DNA of 64,000 nucleotides from Odiellus spinosus (taxonomy: Eukaryota; Arthropoda; Arachnida; Opiliones; Phalangiidae): the NCBI GenBank assembly GCA_963920705.1, contig CAWUCO010000289.1, positions 902,001 to 966,000 of the forward strand. Reading direction: 5' to 3'. How positions within the stretch are numbered: position 1 is the first letter of the stretch; each line of letters opens with the position of its first letter. Shown in pieces: positions 22,557 through 35,194 of this stretch. The position numbers were made by a program, and so were the translations under genes. A model generated the notes under the pieces. That model had not been told where the DNA came from and did no database searches. It was given only the letters and a program-made list of their open reading frames with translations.

Positions 22557-25500
22557 ACTTTTTGGATTCAAAAATCCTCTCATTATTGGTGAACTTCAAG
22601 AATTAAGCCAAGGAACCGAGCATCGTTGGTTCAGTGGTAGAATGCTCGCCTGCCACGCGGGCCGATGCAACTTTTTGGATTCAAAAATCCTCTCGTTATT
22701 GGTGAACTTGAAGAATTAAACCAAAGAACCGAGCATCGGTGGTTCAGTGGTAGAATGCTCGCCTGCCACGCGGGCGGCCCGAGTTCGATTCCCGGCCGAT
22801 GCAACTTTTTGGATTCAAAAATCCTCTCATTATTGGTGAACTTCAAGAATTAAACCAAGGAACCGAGCATCGGTGGTTCAGTGGTAGAATGCTCGCCTGC
22901 CACGCGGGCGGACCGGGTTTGATTCCCGGCCGATGCAACTTTTTGGATTCAAAAATCCTCTCATTATTGGTGAACTTCAAGAATTAAACCAAGGAACCGA
23001 GCATCGGTGGTTCAGTGGTAGAATGCTCGCCTGCCACGCGGGCCGATGCAACTTTTTGGATTCAAAAATCCTCTCGTTATTGGTGAGCTTCAAGAATTTA
23101 ACCAAGGAACCGAGCATCGGTGGTTCAGTGGTAGAATGCTCGCGGGCGGCTCGGGTTCGATTCCCGGCCGATGCAACTTTTTGGATTCAAAAATCCTCTC
23201 ATTATTGGTGAACTTCAAGAATTAAACCAGGGAACCGAGCATCGGTGGTTCAGTGGTAGAATGCTCGCCTGCCACGCGGGCCGATGCAACTTTTTGGATT
23301 CAAAAATCCTCTCGTTATTGGTGAACTTCAAGAATTAAACCACAGAACCGAGCATCGGTGGTTCAGTGGTAGAATGCTCGCCTGCCACGCGGGCGGCCCG
23401 GGTGAGATTCCCGGCCGTTGCAACTTTTTGGATTCAAAAATCCTCTCGTTATTGGTGAACTTCAAGAATTAAACCAAGGAACCGAGCATCGGTGGTACAG
23501 TGGTAGAATGCTCGCCTGCCACGCGGGCGGACCGGGTTCGATTCACGGCCGATGCAACTTTTTGGATTCAAAAATCCTCTCGTTATTGGTGAGCTTCAAG
23601 AATTTAGCCAAGGAACCGAGCATCGGTGGTGCAGTGGTAGTATGCTCGCGGGCGGCTCGGGTTCGATTCCCGGCCGATGCAACTTTTTGGATTCAAAAAT
23701 CCTCTCATTATTGGTGAACTTCAAGAATTAAACCAGGGAACCGAGCATCGGTGGTTCAGTGGTAGAATGCTCGCCTGCCACGCGGGCCGATGCAACTTTT
23801 TGGATTCAAAATCCTCTCGTTATTGGTGAACTTCAAGAATTAAACCACAGAACCGAGCATCGGTGGTTCAGTGTTAGAATGCTCGCCTGCCACGCGGGCC
23901 GATGCATCTTTTTGGATTCAAAAATCCTCTCGTTATTGGTGAACTTCAAGAATTAAACCAAAGAACCTAGCATCGGTGGTTCAGTGGTACAATGCTCGCC
24001 TGCCACGCGGGCGGACCGGGTTCGATTCCCGGCCGATGATACTTTTTGGATTCAAAAATCCTCTCGTTATTGGTGAACTTCAAGAATTAAATCAAGGAAG
24101 CGAGCATCGGTGGTTCAGTGGTAGAATGCTCGCCTGCCACGCGGGCGGACCGGGTTTGATTCCCGGCCGATGCAACTTTTTGGATTCAAAAATCCACTCG
24201 TTATTGGTGAAATTCAAGAATTAAACCAAGTAACCGAGCATCGGTGGTTCAGTGGTAGAATGCTCGCCTGCCACGCGGGCGGACCGGGTTTGATTCCCGG
24301 CCGATGGAACTTTTTGGATTCAAAAATCCCCTCATTATTGGTGAACTTCAAGAATTAAACCAAGGAACCGAGCATCGGTGGTTAGTGGTAGAATGCTCGC
24401 CTGCCACGCGGGCCGATGCAACTTTTTGGAGTCAAAAATCCTCTCGTTATTGGTGAACTTCAAGAATTAACCCAAGGAACCGAGCATCGGTGGTTCAGTG
24501 GTAGAATGCTCGCCTGCCATGCGGGCGGCCCGGGTTCGATTCCCGGCCGATGCAACTTTTTGGATTCAAAAATCCTCTCATTATTGGTGAACTTCAAGAA
24601 TTAAACCAAGGAACCGAGCATCGGTGGTTCAGTGGTAGAATGCTCGCCTGCCACGCGGGCCGATGCAACTTTTTGGATTCAAAAATCCTCTCGTTATTGG
24701 TGAGCTTCAAGAATTTAGCCAAGGAACCGAGCATCGGTGGTGCAGCGGTAGTATGCTCGCGGGCGGCTCGGGTTCGATTCCCGGCCGATGCAACTTTTTG
24801 GATTCAAAAATCCTCTCATTATTGGTGAACTTCAAGAATTAAACCAGGGAACCGAGCATCGGTGGTTCAGTGCTACAATGCTCGCCTGCCACAAGGGCCG
24901 ATGCAACTTTTTGGATTCAAAATCCTCTCGTTATTGGTGAACTTCAAGAATTAAACCACAGAACCGAGCATCGGTGGTTCAGTGGTAGAATGCTCGCCTG
25001 CCACGCGGGCGGCCCGGGTGAGATTCCCGGCCGTTGCAACTTTTTGGATTCAAAAATCCTCTCGTTATTGGTGAACGTCAAGAATTACACCAAGGAGCCG
25101 AGCATCGGTGGTTCAGTGGTAAAATGCTCGCCTGCCACGCGGGCAGCCCGGGTTTGATTCCCGGCCGATGCAACTTTTTGGATTCAAAAATCCTCTCATT
25201 ATTGGTGAACTACAAGAATTAAACCAAGGAACCGAGCATCGGTGGTTCAGTGGTAGAATGCTCGCCTACCACGCGGGCCGATGCAACTTTTTGGATTCAA
25301 AAATCCTCTCGTTATTGGTGAGCTTCAAGAATTTAACCAAGGAACCGAGCATCGGTGGTTCAGTGGTAGAATGCTCGCGGGCGGCTCGGGTTCGATTCCC
25401 GGCCGATGGAACTTTTTGGATTCAAAAATCCTCTCGTTATTGGTGAACTTCAAGATTTTAACCAAGGAACCGAGCATCGGTGGTTCAGTGGTAGAATGCT

Positions 25501-27377
25501 CGCGGGCGGCTCGGGTTCGATTCCCGGCCGATGCAACTTTTTGGATTCAAAAATCCTCTCATTATTGGTGAACTTCAAGAATTAAACCAGGGAACCGAGC
25601 ATCGGTGGTTCAGTGGTAGAATGCTCGCCTGCCACGAGGGCCGATGCAACTTTTTGGATTCAAAAATCCTCTCGTTATTGGTGAACTTCAAGAATTAAAC
25701 CACAGAACCGAGCATCGGTGGTTCAGTGGTAGAATGCTCGCCTGCCACGCGGGCGGCCCGGGTGAGATTCCCGGCCGTTGAACTTTTTGGATTCAAAAAT
25801 CCTCTCGTTATTGGTGAACTTCAAGAATTAAACCAAGGAACCGAGCATCGGTGGTACAGTGGTAGAATGCTCGCCTGCCACGCGGGCGGACCGGGTTCGA
25901 TTCACGGCCGATGCAACTTTTTGGATTCAAAAATCCTCTCGTTATTGGTGAGCTTCAAGAATTTAGCCAAGGAACCGAGCATCGGTGGTGCAGCGGTAGT
26001 ATGCTCGCGGGCGGCTCGGGTTCGATTCCCGGCCGATGCAACTTTTTGGATTCAAAAATCCTCTCATTATTGGTGAACTTCAAGAATTAAACAGGGAACC
26101 GAGCATCGGTGGTTCAGTGGTAGAATGCTCGCCTTCCACGCGGGCCGATGCAACTTTTTGGATTCAAAATCCTCTCGTTATTGGTGAACTTCAAGAATTA
26201 AACCACAGAACCGAGCGTCGGTGGTTCAGTGGTAGAATGCTCGCCTGCCACGCGGGCGGCCCGGGTGAGATTCCCGGCCGTTGCAACTTTTTGGATTCAA
26301 AAATCCTCTCGTTATTGGTGAACTTCAAGAATTACACCAAGGAGCCGAGCATCGGTGGTTCAGTGGTAAAATGCTCGCCTGCCACGCGGGCAGCCCGGGT
26401 TTGATTCCCGGTCGATGCAACTTTTTGGATTCAAAAATCCTCTCGTTATTGGTGAACTTCAAGAATTAAACCAAGGAACCGAGCATCGGTGGTTCAGTGG
26501 TAGAATGCTCGCCTGCCACGCGGGCGGCTCGGGTTCGATTCCCGGCCGATGCAACTATTTGGATTCAAAAATCCACTCGTTATTGGTGAACTTCAAGAAT
26601 TAAACCAAGGAACCGAGCATCGGTGGTTCAGTGTTAGAATGCTCGCCTGCCACGCGGGCCGATGCATCTTTTTGGATTCAAAAATCCTCTCGTTATTGGT
26701 GAACTTCAAGAATTAAACCAAAGAACCTAGCATCGGTGGTTCAGTGGTACAATGCTCGCCTGCCACGCGGGCGGACCGGGTTCGATTCCCGGCCGATGAT
26801 ACTTTTTGGATTCAAAAATCCTCTCGTTATTGGTGAACTTCAAGAATTAAATCAAGGAAGCGAGCATCGGTGGTTCAGTGGTAGAATGCTCGCCTGCCAC
26901 GCGGGCGGACCGGGTTTGATTCCCGGCCGATGCAACTTTTTGGATTCAAAAATCCACTCGTTATTGGTGAAATTCAAGAATTAAACCAAGTAACCGAGCA
27001 TCGGTGGTTCAGTGGTAGAATGCTCGCCTGCCACGCGGGCGGACCGGGTTTGATTCCCGGCCGATGGAACTTTTTGGATTCAAAAATCCCCTCATTATTG
27101 GTGAACTTCAAGAATTAAACCAAGGAACCGAGCATCGGTGGTTAGTGGTAGAATGCTCGCCTGCCACGCGGGCCGATGCAACTTTTTGGAGTCAAAAATC
27201 CTCTCGTTATTGGTGAACTTCAAGAATTAACCCAAGGAACCGAGCATCGGTGGTTCAGTGGTAGAATGCTCGCCTGCCATGCGGGCGGCCCGGGTTCGAT
27301 TCCCGGCCGATGCAACTATTTGGATTCAAAAATCCACTCGTTATTGGTGAACTTCAAGAATTAAACCAAGGAACCGA

Positions 27378-27448
27378 GCATCGGTGGTTCAGTGGTAGAA
27401 TGCTCGCCTGCAACGCGGGCGGACCGGGTTTGATTCCCGGCCGATGCA
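27378..27448 (+). pseudogene. tRNA-Gly-like, anticodon GCA, damaged B box
   Basis: Copy of 18704-18774, 8674 bp downstream. Confidence 0.6.
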
Positions 27449-29883
27449 ACTTTTTGGATTCAAAAATCCTCTCATTATTGGTGAACTTCAAGAATTAAGC
27501 CAAGGAACCGAGCATCGTTGGTTCAGTGGTAGAATGCTCGCCTGCCACGCGGGCCGATGCAACTTTTTGGATTCAAAAATCCTCTCGTTATTGGTGAACT
27601 TGAAGAATTAAACCAAAGAACCGAGCATCGGTGGTTCAGTGGTAGAATGCTCGCCTGCCACGCGGGCGGCCCGAGTTCGATTCCCGGCCGATGCAACTTT
27701 TTGGATTCAAAAATCCTCTCATTATTGGTGAACTTCAAGAATTAAACCAAGGAACCGAGCATCGGTGGTTCAGTGGTAGAATGCTCGCCTGCACGCGGGC
27801 GGACCGGGTTTGATTCCCGGCCGATGCAACTTTTTGGATTCAAAAATCCTCTCATTATTGGTGAACTTCAAGAATTAAACCAAGGAACCGAGCATCGGTG
27901 GTTCAGTGGTAGAATGCTCGCCTGCCACGCGGGCCGATGCAACTTTTTGGATTCAAAAATCCTCTCGTTATTGGTGAGCTTCAAGAATTTAACCAAGGAA
28001 CCGAGCATCGGTGGTTCAGTGGTAGAATGCTCGCGGGCGGCTCGGGTTCGATTCCCGGCCGATGCAACTTTTTGGATTCAAAAATCCTCTCATTATTGGT
28101 GAACTTCAAGAATTAAACCAGGGAACCGAGCATCGGTGGTTCAGTGGTAGAATGCTCGCCTGCCACGCGGGCCGATGCAACTTTTTGGATTCAAAAATCC
28201 TCTCGTTATTGGTGAACTTCAAGAATTAAACCACAGAACCGAGCATCGGTGGTTCAGTGGTAGAATGCTCGCCTGCCACGCGGGCGGCCCGGGTGAGATT
28301 CCCGGCCGTTGCAACTTTTTGGATTCAAAAATCCTCTCGTTATTGGTGAACTTCAAGAATTAAACCAAGGAACCGAGCATCGGTGGTACAGTGGTAGAAT
28401 GCTCGCCTGCCACGCGGGCGGACCGGGTTCGATTCACGGCCGATGCAACTTTTTGGATTCAAAAATCCTCTCGTTATTGGTGAGCTTCAAGAATTTAGCC
28501 AAGGAACCGAGCATCGGTGGTGCAGTGGTAGTATGCTCGCGGGCGGCTCGGGTTCGATTCCCGGCCGATGCAACTTTTTGGATTCAAAAATCCTCTCATT
28601 ATTGGTGAACTTCAAGAATTAAACCAGGGAACCGAGCATCGGTGGTTCAGTGGTAGAATGCTCGCCTGCCACGCGGGCCGATGCAACTTTTTGGATTCAA
28701 AATCCTCTCGTTATTGGTGAACTTCAAGAATTAAACCACAGAACCGAGCATCGGTGGTTCAGTGGTAGAATGCTCGCCTGCCACGCGGGCGGCCCGGGTG
28801 AGATTCCCGGCCGTTGCAACTTTTTGGATTCAAAAATCCTCTCGTTATTGGTGAACTTCAAGAATTAAACCAAAGAACCTAGCATCGGTGGTTCAGTGGT
28901 ACAATGCTCGCCTGCCACGCGGGCGGACCGGGTTCGATTCCCGGCCGATGATACTTTTTGGATTCAAAAATCCTCTCGTTATTGGTGAGCTTCAAGAATT
29001 TAACCAAGGAACCGAGCATCGGTGGTTCAGTGGTAGAATGCTCGCGGGCGGCTCGGGTTCGATTCCCGGCCGATGGAACTTTTTGGATTCAAAAATCCTC
29101 TCGTTATTGGTGAACTTCAAGATTTTAACCAAGGAACCGAGCATCGGTGGTTCAGTGGTAGAATGCTCGCGGGCGGCTCGGGTTCGATTCCCGGCCGATG
29201 CAACTTTTTGGATTCAAAAATCCTCTCATTATTGGTGAACTTCAAGAATTAAACCAGGGAACCGAGCATCGGTGGTTCAGTGGTAGAATGCTCGCCTGCC
29301 ACGCGGGCCGATGCAACTTTTTGGATTCAAAAATCCTCTCGTTATTGGTGAGCTTCAAGAATTTAGCCAAGGAACCGAGCATCGGTGGTGCAGTGGTAGT
29401 ATGCTCGCGGGCGGCTCGGGTTCGATTCCCGGCCGATGCAACTTTTTGGATTCAAAAATCCTCTCATTATTGGTGAACTTCAAGAATTAAACCAGGGAAC
29501 CGAGCATCGGTGGTTCAGTGGTAGAATGCTCGCCTGCCACGCGGGCCGATGCAACTTTTTGGATTCAAAATCCTCTCGTTATTGGTGAACTTCAAGAATT
29601 AAACCACAGAACCGAGCATCGGTGGTTCAGTGGTAGAATGCTCGCCTGCCACGCGGGCGGCCCGGGTGAGATTCCCGGCCGTTGCAACTTTTTGGATTCA
29701 AAAATCCTCTCGTTATTGGTGAACTTCAAGAATTACACTAAGGAACCGAGTATCGGTGGTTCAGTGGTAGAATGCTCGCCTGCCACGCGGGCAGCCCGGG
29801 TTTGATTCCCGGTCGATGCAACTTTTTGGATTCAAAAATCCTCTCGTTATTGGTGAACTTCAAGAATTAAACCAAGGAACCGA

Positions 29884-29954
29884 GCATCGGTGGTTCAGTG
29901 GTAGAATGCTCGCCTGCCACGCGGGCGGCCCGGGTTCGATTCCCGGCCGATGCA
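29884..29954 (+). tRNA. tRNA-Gly (GCC), canonical
   Basis: Exact copy; 8674-bp counterpart of 21210-21280. Confidence 0.85.
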
Positions 29955-30264
29955 ACTATTTGGATTCAAAAATCCACTCGTTATTGGTGAATTTCAAGAA
30001 TTAAACCAAGGAACCGAGCATCGGTGGTTCAGTGTTAGAATGCTCGCCTGCCACGCGGGCCGATGCATCTTTTTGGATTCAAAAATCCTCTCGTTATTGG
30101 TGAACTTCAAGAATTAAACCAAAGAACCTAGCATCGGTGGTTCAGTGGTACAATGCTCGCCTGCCACGCGGGCGGACCGGGTTCGATTCCCGGCCGATGA
30201 TACTTTTTGGATTCAAAAATCCTCTCGTTATTGGTGAACTTCAAGAATTAAATCAAGGAAGCGA

Positions 30265-30335
30265 GCATCGGTGGTTCAGTGGTAGAATGCTCGCCTGCCA
30301 CGCGGGCGGCCCGGGTTCGATTCCCGGCCGATGCA
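30265..30335 (+). tRNA. tRNA-Gly (GCC), canonical
   Basis: Exact copy; 8674-bp counterpart of 21591-21661. Confidence 0.85.
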
Positions 30336-31159
30336 ACTATTTGGATTCAAAAATCCACTCGTTATTGGTGAATTTCAAGAATTAAACCAAGGAACCGAGC
30401 ATCGGTGGTTCAGTGTTAGAATGCTCGCCTGCCACGCGGGCCGATGCATCTTTTTGGATTCAAAAATCCTCTCGTTATTGGTGAACTTCAAGAATTAAAC
30501 CAAAGAACCTAGCATCGGTGGTTCAGTGGTACAATGCTCGCCTGCCACGCGGGCGGACCGGGTTCGATTCCCGGCCGATGATACTTTTTGGATTCAAAAA
30601 TCCTCTCGTTATTGGTGAACTTCAAGAATTAAATCAAGGAAGCGAGCATCGGTGGTTCAGTGGTAGAATGCTCGCCTGCCACGCGGGCGGACCGGGTTTG
30701 ATTCCCGGCCGATGCAACTTTTTGGATTCAAAAATCCACTCGTTATTGGTGAAATTCAAGAATTAAACCAAGTAACCGAGCATCGGTGGTTCAGTGGTAG
30801 AATGCTCGCCTGCCACGCGGGCGGACCGGGTTTGATTCCCGGCCGATGGAACTTTTTGGATTCAAAAATCCCCTCATTATTGGTGAACTTCAAGAATTAA
30901 ACCAAGGAACCGAGCATCGGTGGTTAGTGGTAGAATGCTCGCCTGCCACGCGGGCCGATGCAACTTTTTGGAGTCAAAAATCCTCTCGTTATTGGTGAAC
31001 TTCAAGAATTAACCCAAGGAACCGAGCATCGGTGGTTCAGTGGTAGAATGCTCGCCTGCCATGCGGGCGGCCCGGGTTCGATTCCCGGCCGATGCAACTA
31101 TTTGGATTCAAAAATCCACTCGTTATTGGTGAACTTCAAGAATTAAACCAAGGAACCGA

Positions 31160-31230
31160 GCATCGGTGGTTCAGTGGTAGAATGCTCGCCTGCAACGCGG
31201 GCGGACCGGGTTTGATTCCCGGCCGATGCA
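31160..31230 (+). pseudogene. tRNA-Gly-like, anticodon GCA, damaged B box
   Basis: Copy of 22486-22556, 8674 bp downstream. Confidence 0.6.
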
Positions 31231-32798
31231 ACTTTTTGGATTCAAAAATCCTCTCATTATTGGTGAACTTCAAGAATTAAGCCAAGGAACCGAGCATCGT
31301 TGGTTCAGTGGTAGAATGCTCGCCTGCCACGCGGGCCGATGCAACTTTTTGGATTCAAAAATCCTCTCGTTATTGGTGAACTTGAAGAATTAAACCAAAG
31401 AACCGAGCATCGGTGGTTCAGTGGTAGAATGCTCGCCTGCCACGCGGGCGGCCCGAGTTCGATTCCCGGCCGATGCAACTTTTTGGATTCAAAAATCCTC
31501 TCATTATTGGTGAACTTCAAGAATTAAACCAAGGAACCGAGCATCGGTGGTTCAGTGGTAGAATGCTCGCCTGCCACGCGGGCGGACCGGGTTTGATTCC
31601 CGGCCGATGCAACTTTTTGGATTCAAAAATCCTCTCATTATTGGTGAACTTCAAGAATTAAACCAAGGAACCGAGCATCGGTGGTTCAGTGGTAGAATGC
31701 TCGCCTGCCACGCGGGCCGATGCAACTTTTTGGATTCAAAAATCCTCTCGTTATTGGTGAGCTTCAAGAATTTAACCAAGGAACCGAGCATCGGTGGTTC
31801 AGTGGTAGAATGCTCGCGGGCGGCTCGGGTTCGATTCCCGGCCGATGCAACTTTTTGGATTCAAAAATCCTCTCATTATTGGTGAACTTCAAGAATTAAA
31901 CCAGGGAACCGAGCATCGGTGGTTCAGTGGTAGAATGCTCGCCTGCCACGCGGGCCGATGCAACTTTTTGGATTCAAAAATCCTCTCGTTATTGGTGAAC
32001 TTCAAGAATTAAACCACAGAACCGAGCATCGGTGGTTCAGTGGTAGAATGCTCGCCTGCCACGCGGGCGGCCCGGGTGAGATTCCCGGCCGTTGCAACTT
32101 TTTGGATTCAAAAATCCTCTCGTTATTGGTGAACTTCAAGAATTAAACCAAGGAACCGAGCATCGGTGGTACAGTGGTAGAATGCTCGCCTGCCACGCGG
32201 GCGGACCGGGTTCGATTCACGGCCGATGCAACTTTTTGGATTCAAAAATCCTCTCGTTATTGGTGAGCTTCAAGAATTTAGCCAAGGAACCGAGCATCGG
32301 TGGTGCAGTGGTAGTATGCTCGCGGGCGGCTCGGGTTCGATTCCCGGCCGATGCAACTTTTTGGATTCAAAAATCCTCTCATTATTGGTGAACTTCAAGA
32401 ATTAAACCAGGGAACCGAGCATCGGTGGTTCAGTGGTAGAATGCTCGCCTGCCACGCGGGCCGATGCAACTTTTTGGATTCAAAATCCTCTCGTTATTGG
32501 TGAACTTCAAGAATTAAACCACAGAACCGAGCATCGGTGGTTCAGTGGTAGAATGCTCGCCTGCCACGCGGGCGGCCCGGGTGAGATTCCCGGCCGTTGC
32601 AACTTTTTGGATTCAAAAATCCTCTCGTTATTGGTGAACTTCAAGAATTACACTAAGGAACCGAGCATCGGTGGTTCAGTGGTAGAATGCTCGCCTGCCA
32701 CGCGGGCAGCCCGGGTTTGATTCCCGGTCGATGCAACTTTTTGGATTCAAAAATCCTCTCGTTATTGGTGAACTTCAAGAATTAAACCAAGGAACCGA

Positions 32799-32869
32799 GC
32801 ATCGGTGGTTCAGTGGTAGAATGCTCGCCTGCCACGCGGGCGGCCCGGGTTCGATTCCCGGCCGATGCA
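32799..32869 (+). tRNA. tRNA-Gly (GCC), canonical
   Basis: Exact copy just beyond the end of the 8.65-kb duplication; CTATTTGG downstream. Confidence 0.85.
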
Positions 32870-34469
32870 ACTATTTGGATTCAAAAATCCACTCGTTATT
32901 GGTGAATTTCAAGAATTAAACCAAGGAACCGAGCATCGGTGGTTCAGTGTTAGAATGCTCGCCTGCCACGCGGGCCGATGCATCTTTTTGGATTCAAAAA
33001 TCCTCTCGTTATTGGTGAACTTCAAGAATTAAACCAAAGAACCTAGCATCGGTGGTTCAGTGGTACAATGCTCGCCTGCCACGCGGGCGGACCGGGTTCG
33101 ATTCCCGGCCGATGATACTTTTTGGATTCAAAAATCCTCTCGTTATTGGTGAACTTCAAGAATTAAATCAAGGAAGCGAGCATCGGTGGTTCAGTGGTAG
33201 AATGCTCGCCTGCCACGCGGGCGGACCGGGTTTGATTCCCGGCCGATGCAACTTTTTGGATTCAAAAATCCACTCGTTATTGGTGAAATTCAAGAATTAA
33301 ACCAAGTAACCGAGCATCGGTGGTTCAGTGGTAGAATGCTCGCCTGCCACGCGGGCGGACCGGGTTTGATTCCCGGCCGATGCAACTTTTTGGATTCAAA
33401 AATCCTCTCGTTATTGGTGAACTTCAAGAATTAAACCAAGGAAGCGAGCATCGGTGGTTCAGTGGTAGAATGCTCGCCTGCCACGCTGGCGGCCCGGGTG
33501 CGATTCCCGGCCGTTGCAACTCTTTGGATTCAAAAATCCTCTCGTTATTGGTGAGCTTCAAGATTTTAACCAAGGAACCGAGCATCGGAGGTTCAGTGGT
33601 AGAATGCTCGCGGGCGGCTCGGGTTCGATTCCCGGCCGATGGAACTTCTTGGATTCAAAAATCCTCTCATTATTGGTGAACTTCAAGATTTTAACCAAGG
33701 AACCGAGCATCGGTGGTTCAGTGGTAGAATGCTCGCCTGCCACGCGGTCAGGGTTCGATTCCCGGCCACGCAACTTTTTGGATTCAAAAATCCTCTCGTT
33801 ATTGGTGAACTTCAAGATTTTAACCAAATAACCGAGCATCGGTGGTTCAGTGGTAGAATGCTCGCCTGCCACGCGGTCAGGGTTCGATTCCCGGCCACGC
33901 AACTTTTTGGATTCAAAAATCCTCTCGTTATTGATGAACTTCAAGAATTAATCGAACGAACCGAGCATCGGTGGTTCAGTGGTAGTATGCTCGCGGGCGG
34001 CTCGGGTTCGATTCCCGGCCTATGGAACTTTTTGGATTCAAAAATCCTCTCATTATTGGTGAACTTCAAGAATTAAACCAGGGAACCGAGCATCGGTGGT
34101 TCAGTGGTAGAATGCTCGCCTGCCACGCGGGCCGATGCAACTTTTTGGACTCAAAAATCCTCTCGTTATTGGTGCACTTCAAGAATTAAACCAAAGAACC
34201 GAGCATCGGTAGTTCAGTGGTAGAATGCTCGCCTGCCACGCGGGCGGACCGGGGGCGATTCCCGGCCGTTGCAACTTTTTGGATTCAAAAATCCTCTCGT
34301 TATTGGTGAACTTCAAGAATTAAAACAAGGAACCGAGCATCGGTGGTCAGTGGTAGAATGCTCGCCTGCCACGCGGGCGGCCCGGGTTCGATTCCCGGCC
34401 GATGCAACTATTTGGATTCAAAAATCCACTCGTTATTGGAGAACTACAAGAATTAAACCAAGGAACCGA

Positions 34470-34540
34470 GCATCGGTGGTTCAGTGGTAGAATGCTCGCC
34501 TGCCACGCGGGCGGCCCGGGTTCGATTCCCGGCCGATGCA
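34470..34540 (+). tRNA. tRNA-Gly (GCC), canonical
   Basis: Exact copy, the last perfect one before array 1 ends; CTATTTGG downstream. The preceding unit (34336) has lost one T in the D arm. Confidence 0.85.
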
Positions 34541-35194
34541 ACTATTTGGATTCAAAAATCCACTCGTTATTGGTGAACTTCAAGAATTAAACCAAGGAAC
34601 CGAGCATCGGTGGTTCAGTGGTAGAATGCTCGCGTGCCACGCGGGCGGACCGGGTTCGATTCCCGGCCGATGCAACTTTTTGGATTCAAAAATCCTCTCG
34701 TTATTGGTGAACTTCAAGAATTAAACCAAGGAAGCGAGCATCGGTGGTTCAGTGGTAGAATGCTCGCCTGCCACGCGGGCGGCCCGGGTGCGATTCCCGG
34801 CCGTTGCAACTCTTTGGATTCAAAAATCCTCTCGTTATTGGTGAGCTTCAAGAATTTAACCAAGGAACCGAGCATCGGAGGTTCAGTGGTAGAATGCTCG
34901 CGGGCGGCTCGGGTTCGATTCCCGGCCGATGGAAATTCTTGGATTCAAAAATCCTCTCGTTATTGGTGAACTTCAAGATTTTAACCAAGGAACCGAGCAT
35001 CGGTAGTTCAGTGGTAGAATGCTCGCCTGCCACGCGGTCAGGGTTCGATTCCCGGCCACGCAACTTTTTGGATTCAAAAATCCTCTCGTTATTGGTGAAC
35101 TTCAAGAATTAATCGAACGAACCGAGCATCGGTGGTTCAGCGGTAGTATGCACGCGGGCGGCTCGGGTTCGATTCCCGGCCTATGGAACTTTTT

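Larger units (their letters stand above)
15203..23874 (+). repeat. 8.65-kb higher-order repeat, copy 1
   Basis: The unit order from about 15203 to 23874 is reproduced in the next 8.65 kb. Offsets are constant: 8652 bp up to about 16400, 8653 to about 17400, then 8674 up to 23759/32433. The 1-bp and 21-bp steps are single indels; the 21-bp step is one T-arm deletion (17590-17730 versus 26250-26404). Inside lies a nested 3782-bp duplication. Confidence 0.9.
23875..32548 (+). repeat. 8.65-kb higher-order repeat, copy 2
   Basis: Second tandem copy of the 15203-23874 block. It carries the same private mutations, for example the one-base deletion in GCCTGCACG at about 19116 and 27790. The two copies part at about 32548, where copy 1 continues with a GTGTTAG unit. 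The near identity over 8.6 kb indicates a recent duplication. Confidence 0.9.
1..35194 (+). repeat. Tandem array of tRNA-Gly(GCC)-derived units (array 1)
   Basis: Uninterrupted head-to-tail repeat of a unit starting GCATCGGTGG. The full unit is 134 bp: a 71-nt tRNA-Gly(GCC) and a 63-bp spacer. The spacer begins ACTTTTT (Pol III terminator), then GGATTCAAAAATCC (5-bp stem, 4-nt loop), then a conserved stretch ending AACCAAGGAACCGA. Shorter units are 113 bp (T arm absent) and 125 bp (anticodon loop absent). Dividing the length by the mean unit size gives roughly 280-290 units; this is an estimate, not a count. All units are on the + strand. The array starts before base 1 and stops at the T5 tract of its last unit (35190-35194), where another repeat begins. 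The many short open frames across it are periodic shadows of the repeat. Confidence 0.97.

Noticed and set aside
1-35194. Many short + and - frames of 60-145 codons across the array
   Set aside because: They repeat with the unit, read through tRNA and spacer, and change only with unit variants; they are shadows of the tRNA repeat, not genes.
1-35194. CRISPR-like look of short regular direct repeats
   Set aside because: Repeats and spacers are both conserved, the units are tRNA-Gly, and the surroundings are eukaryotic.
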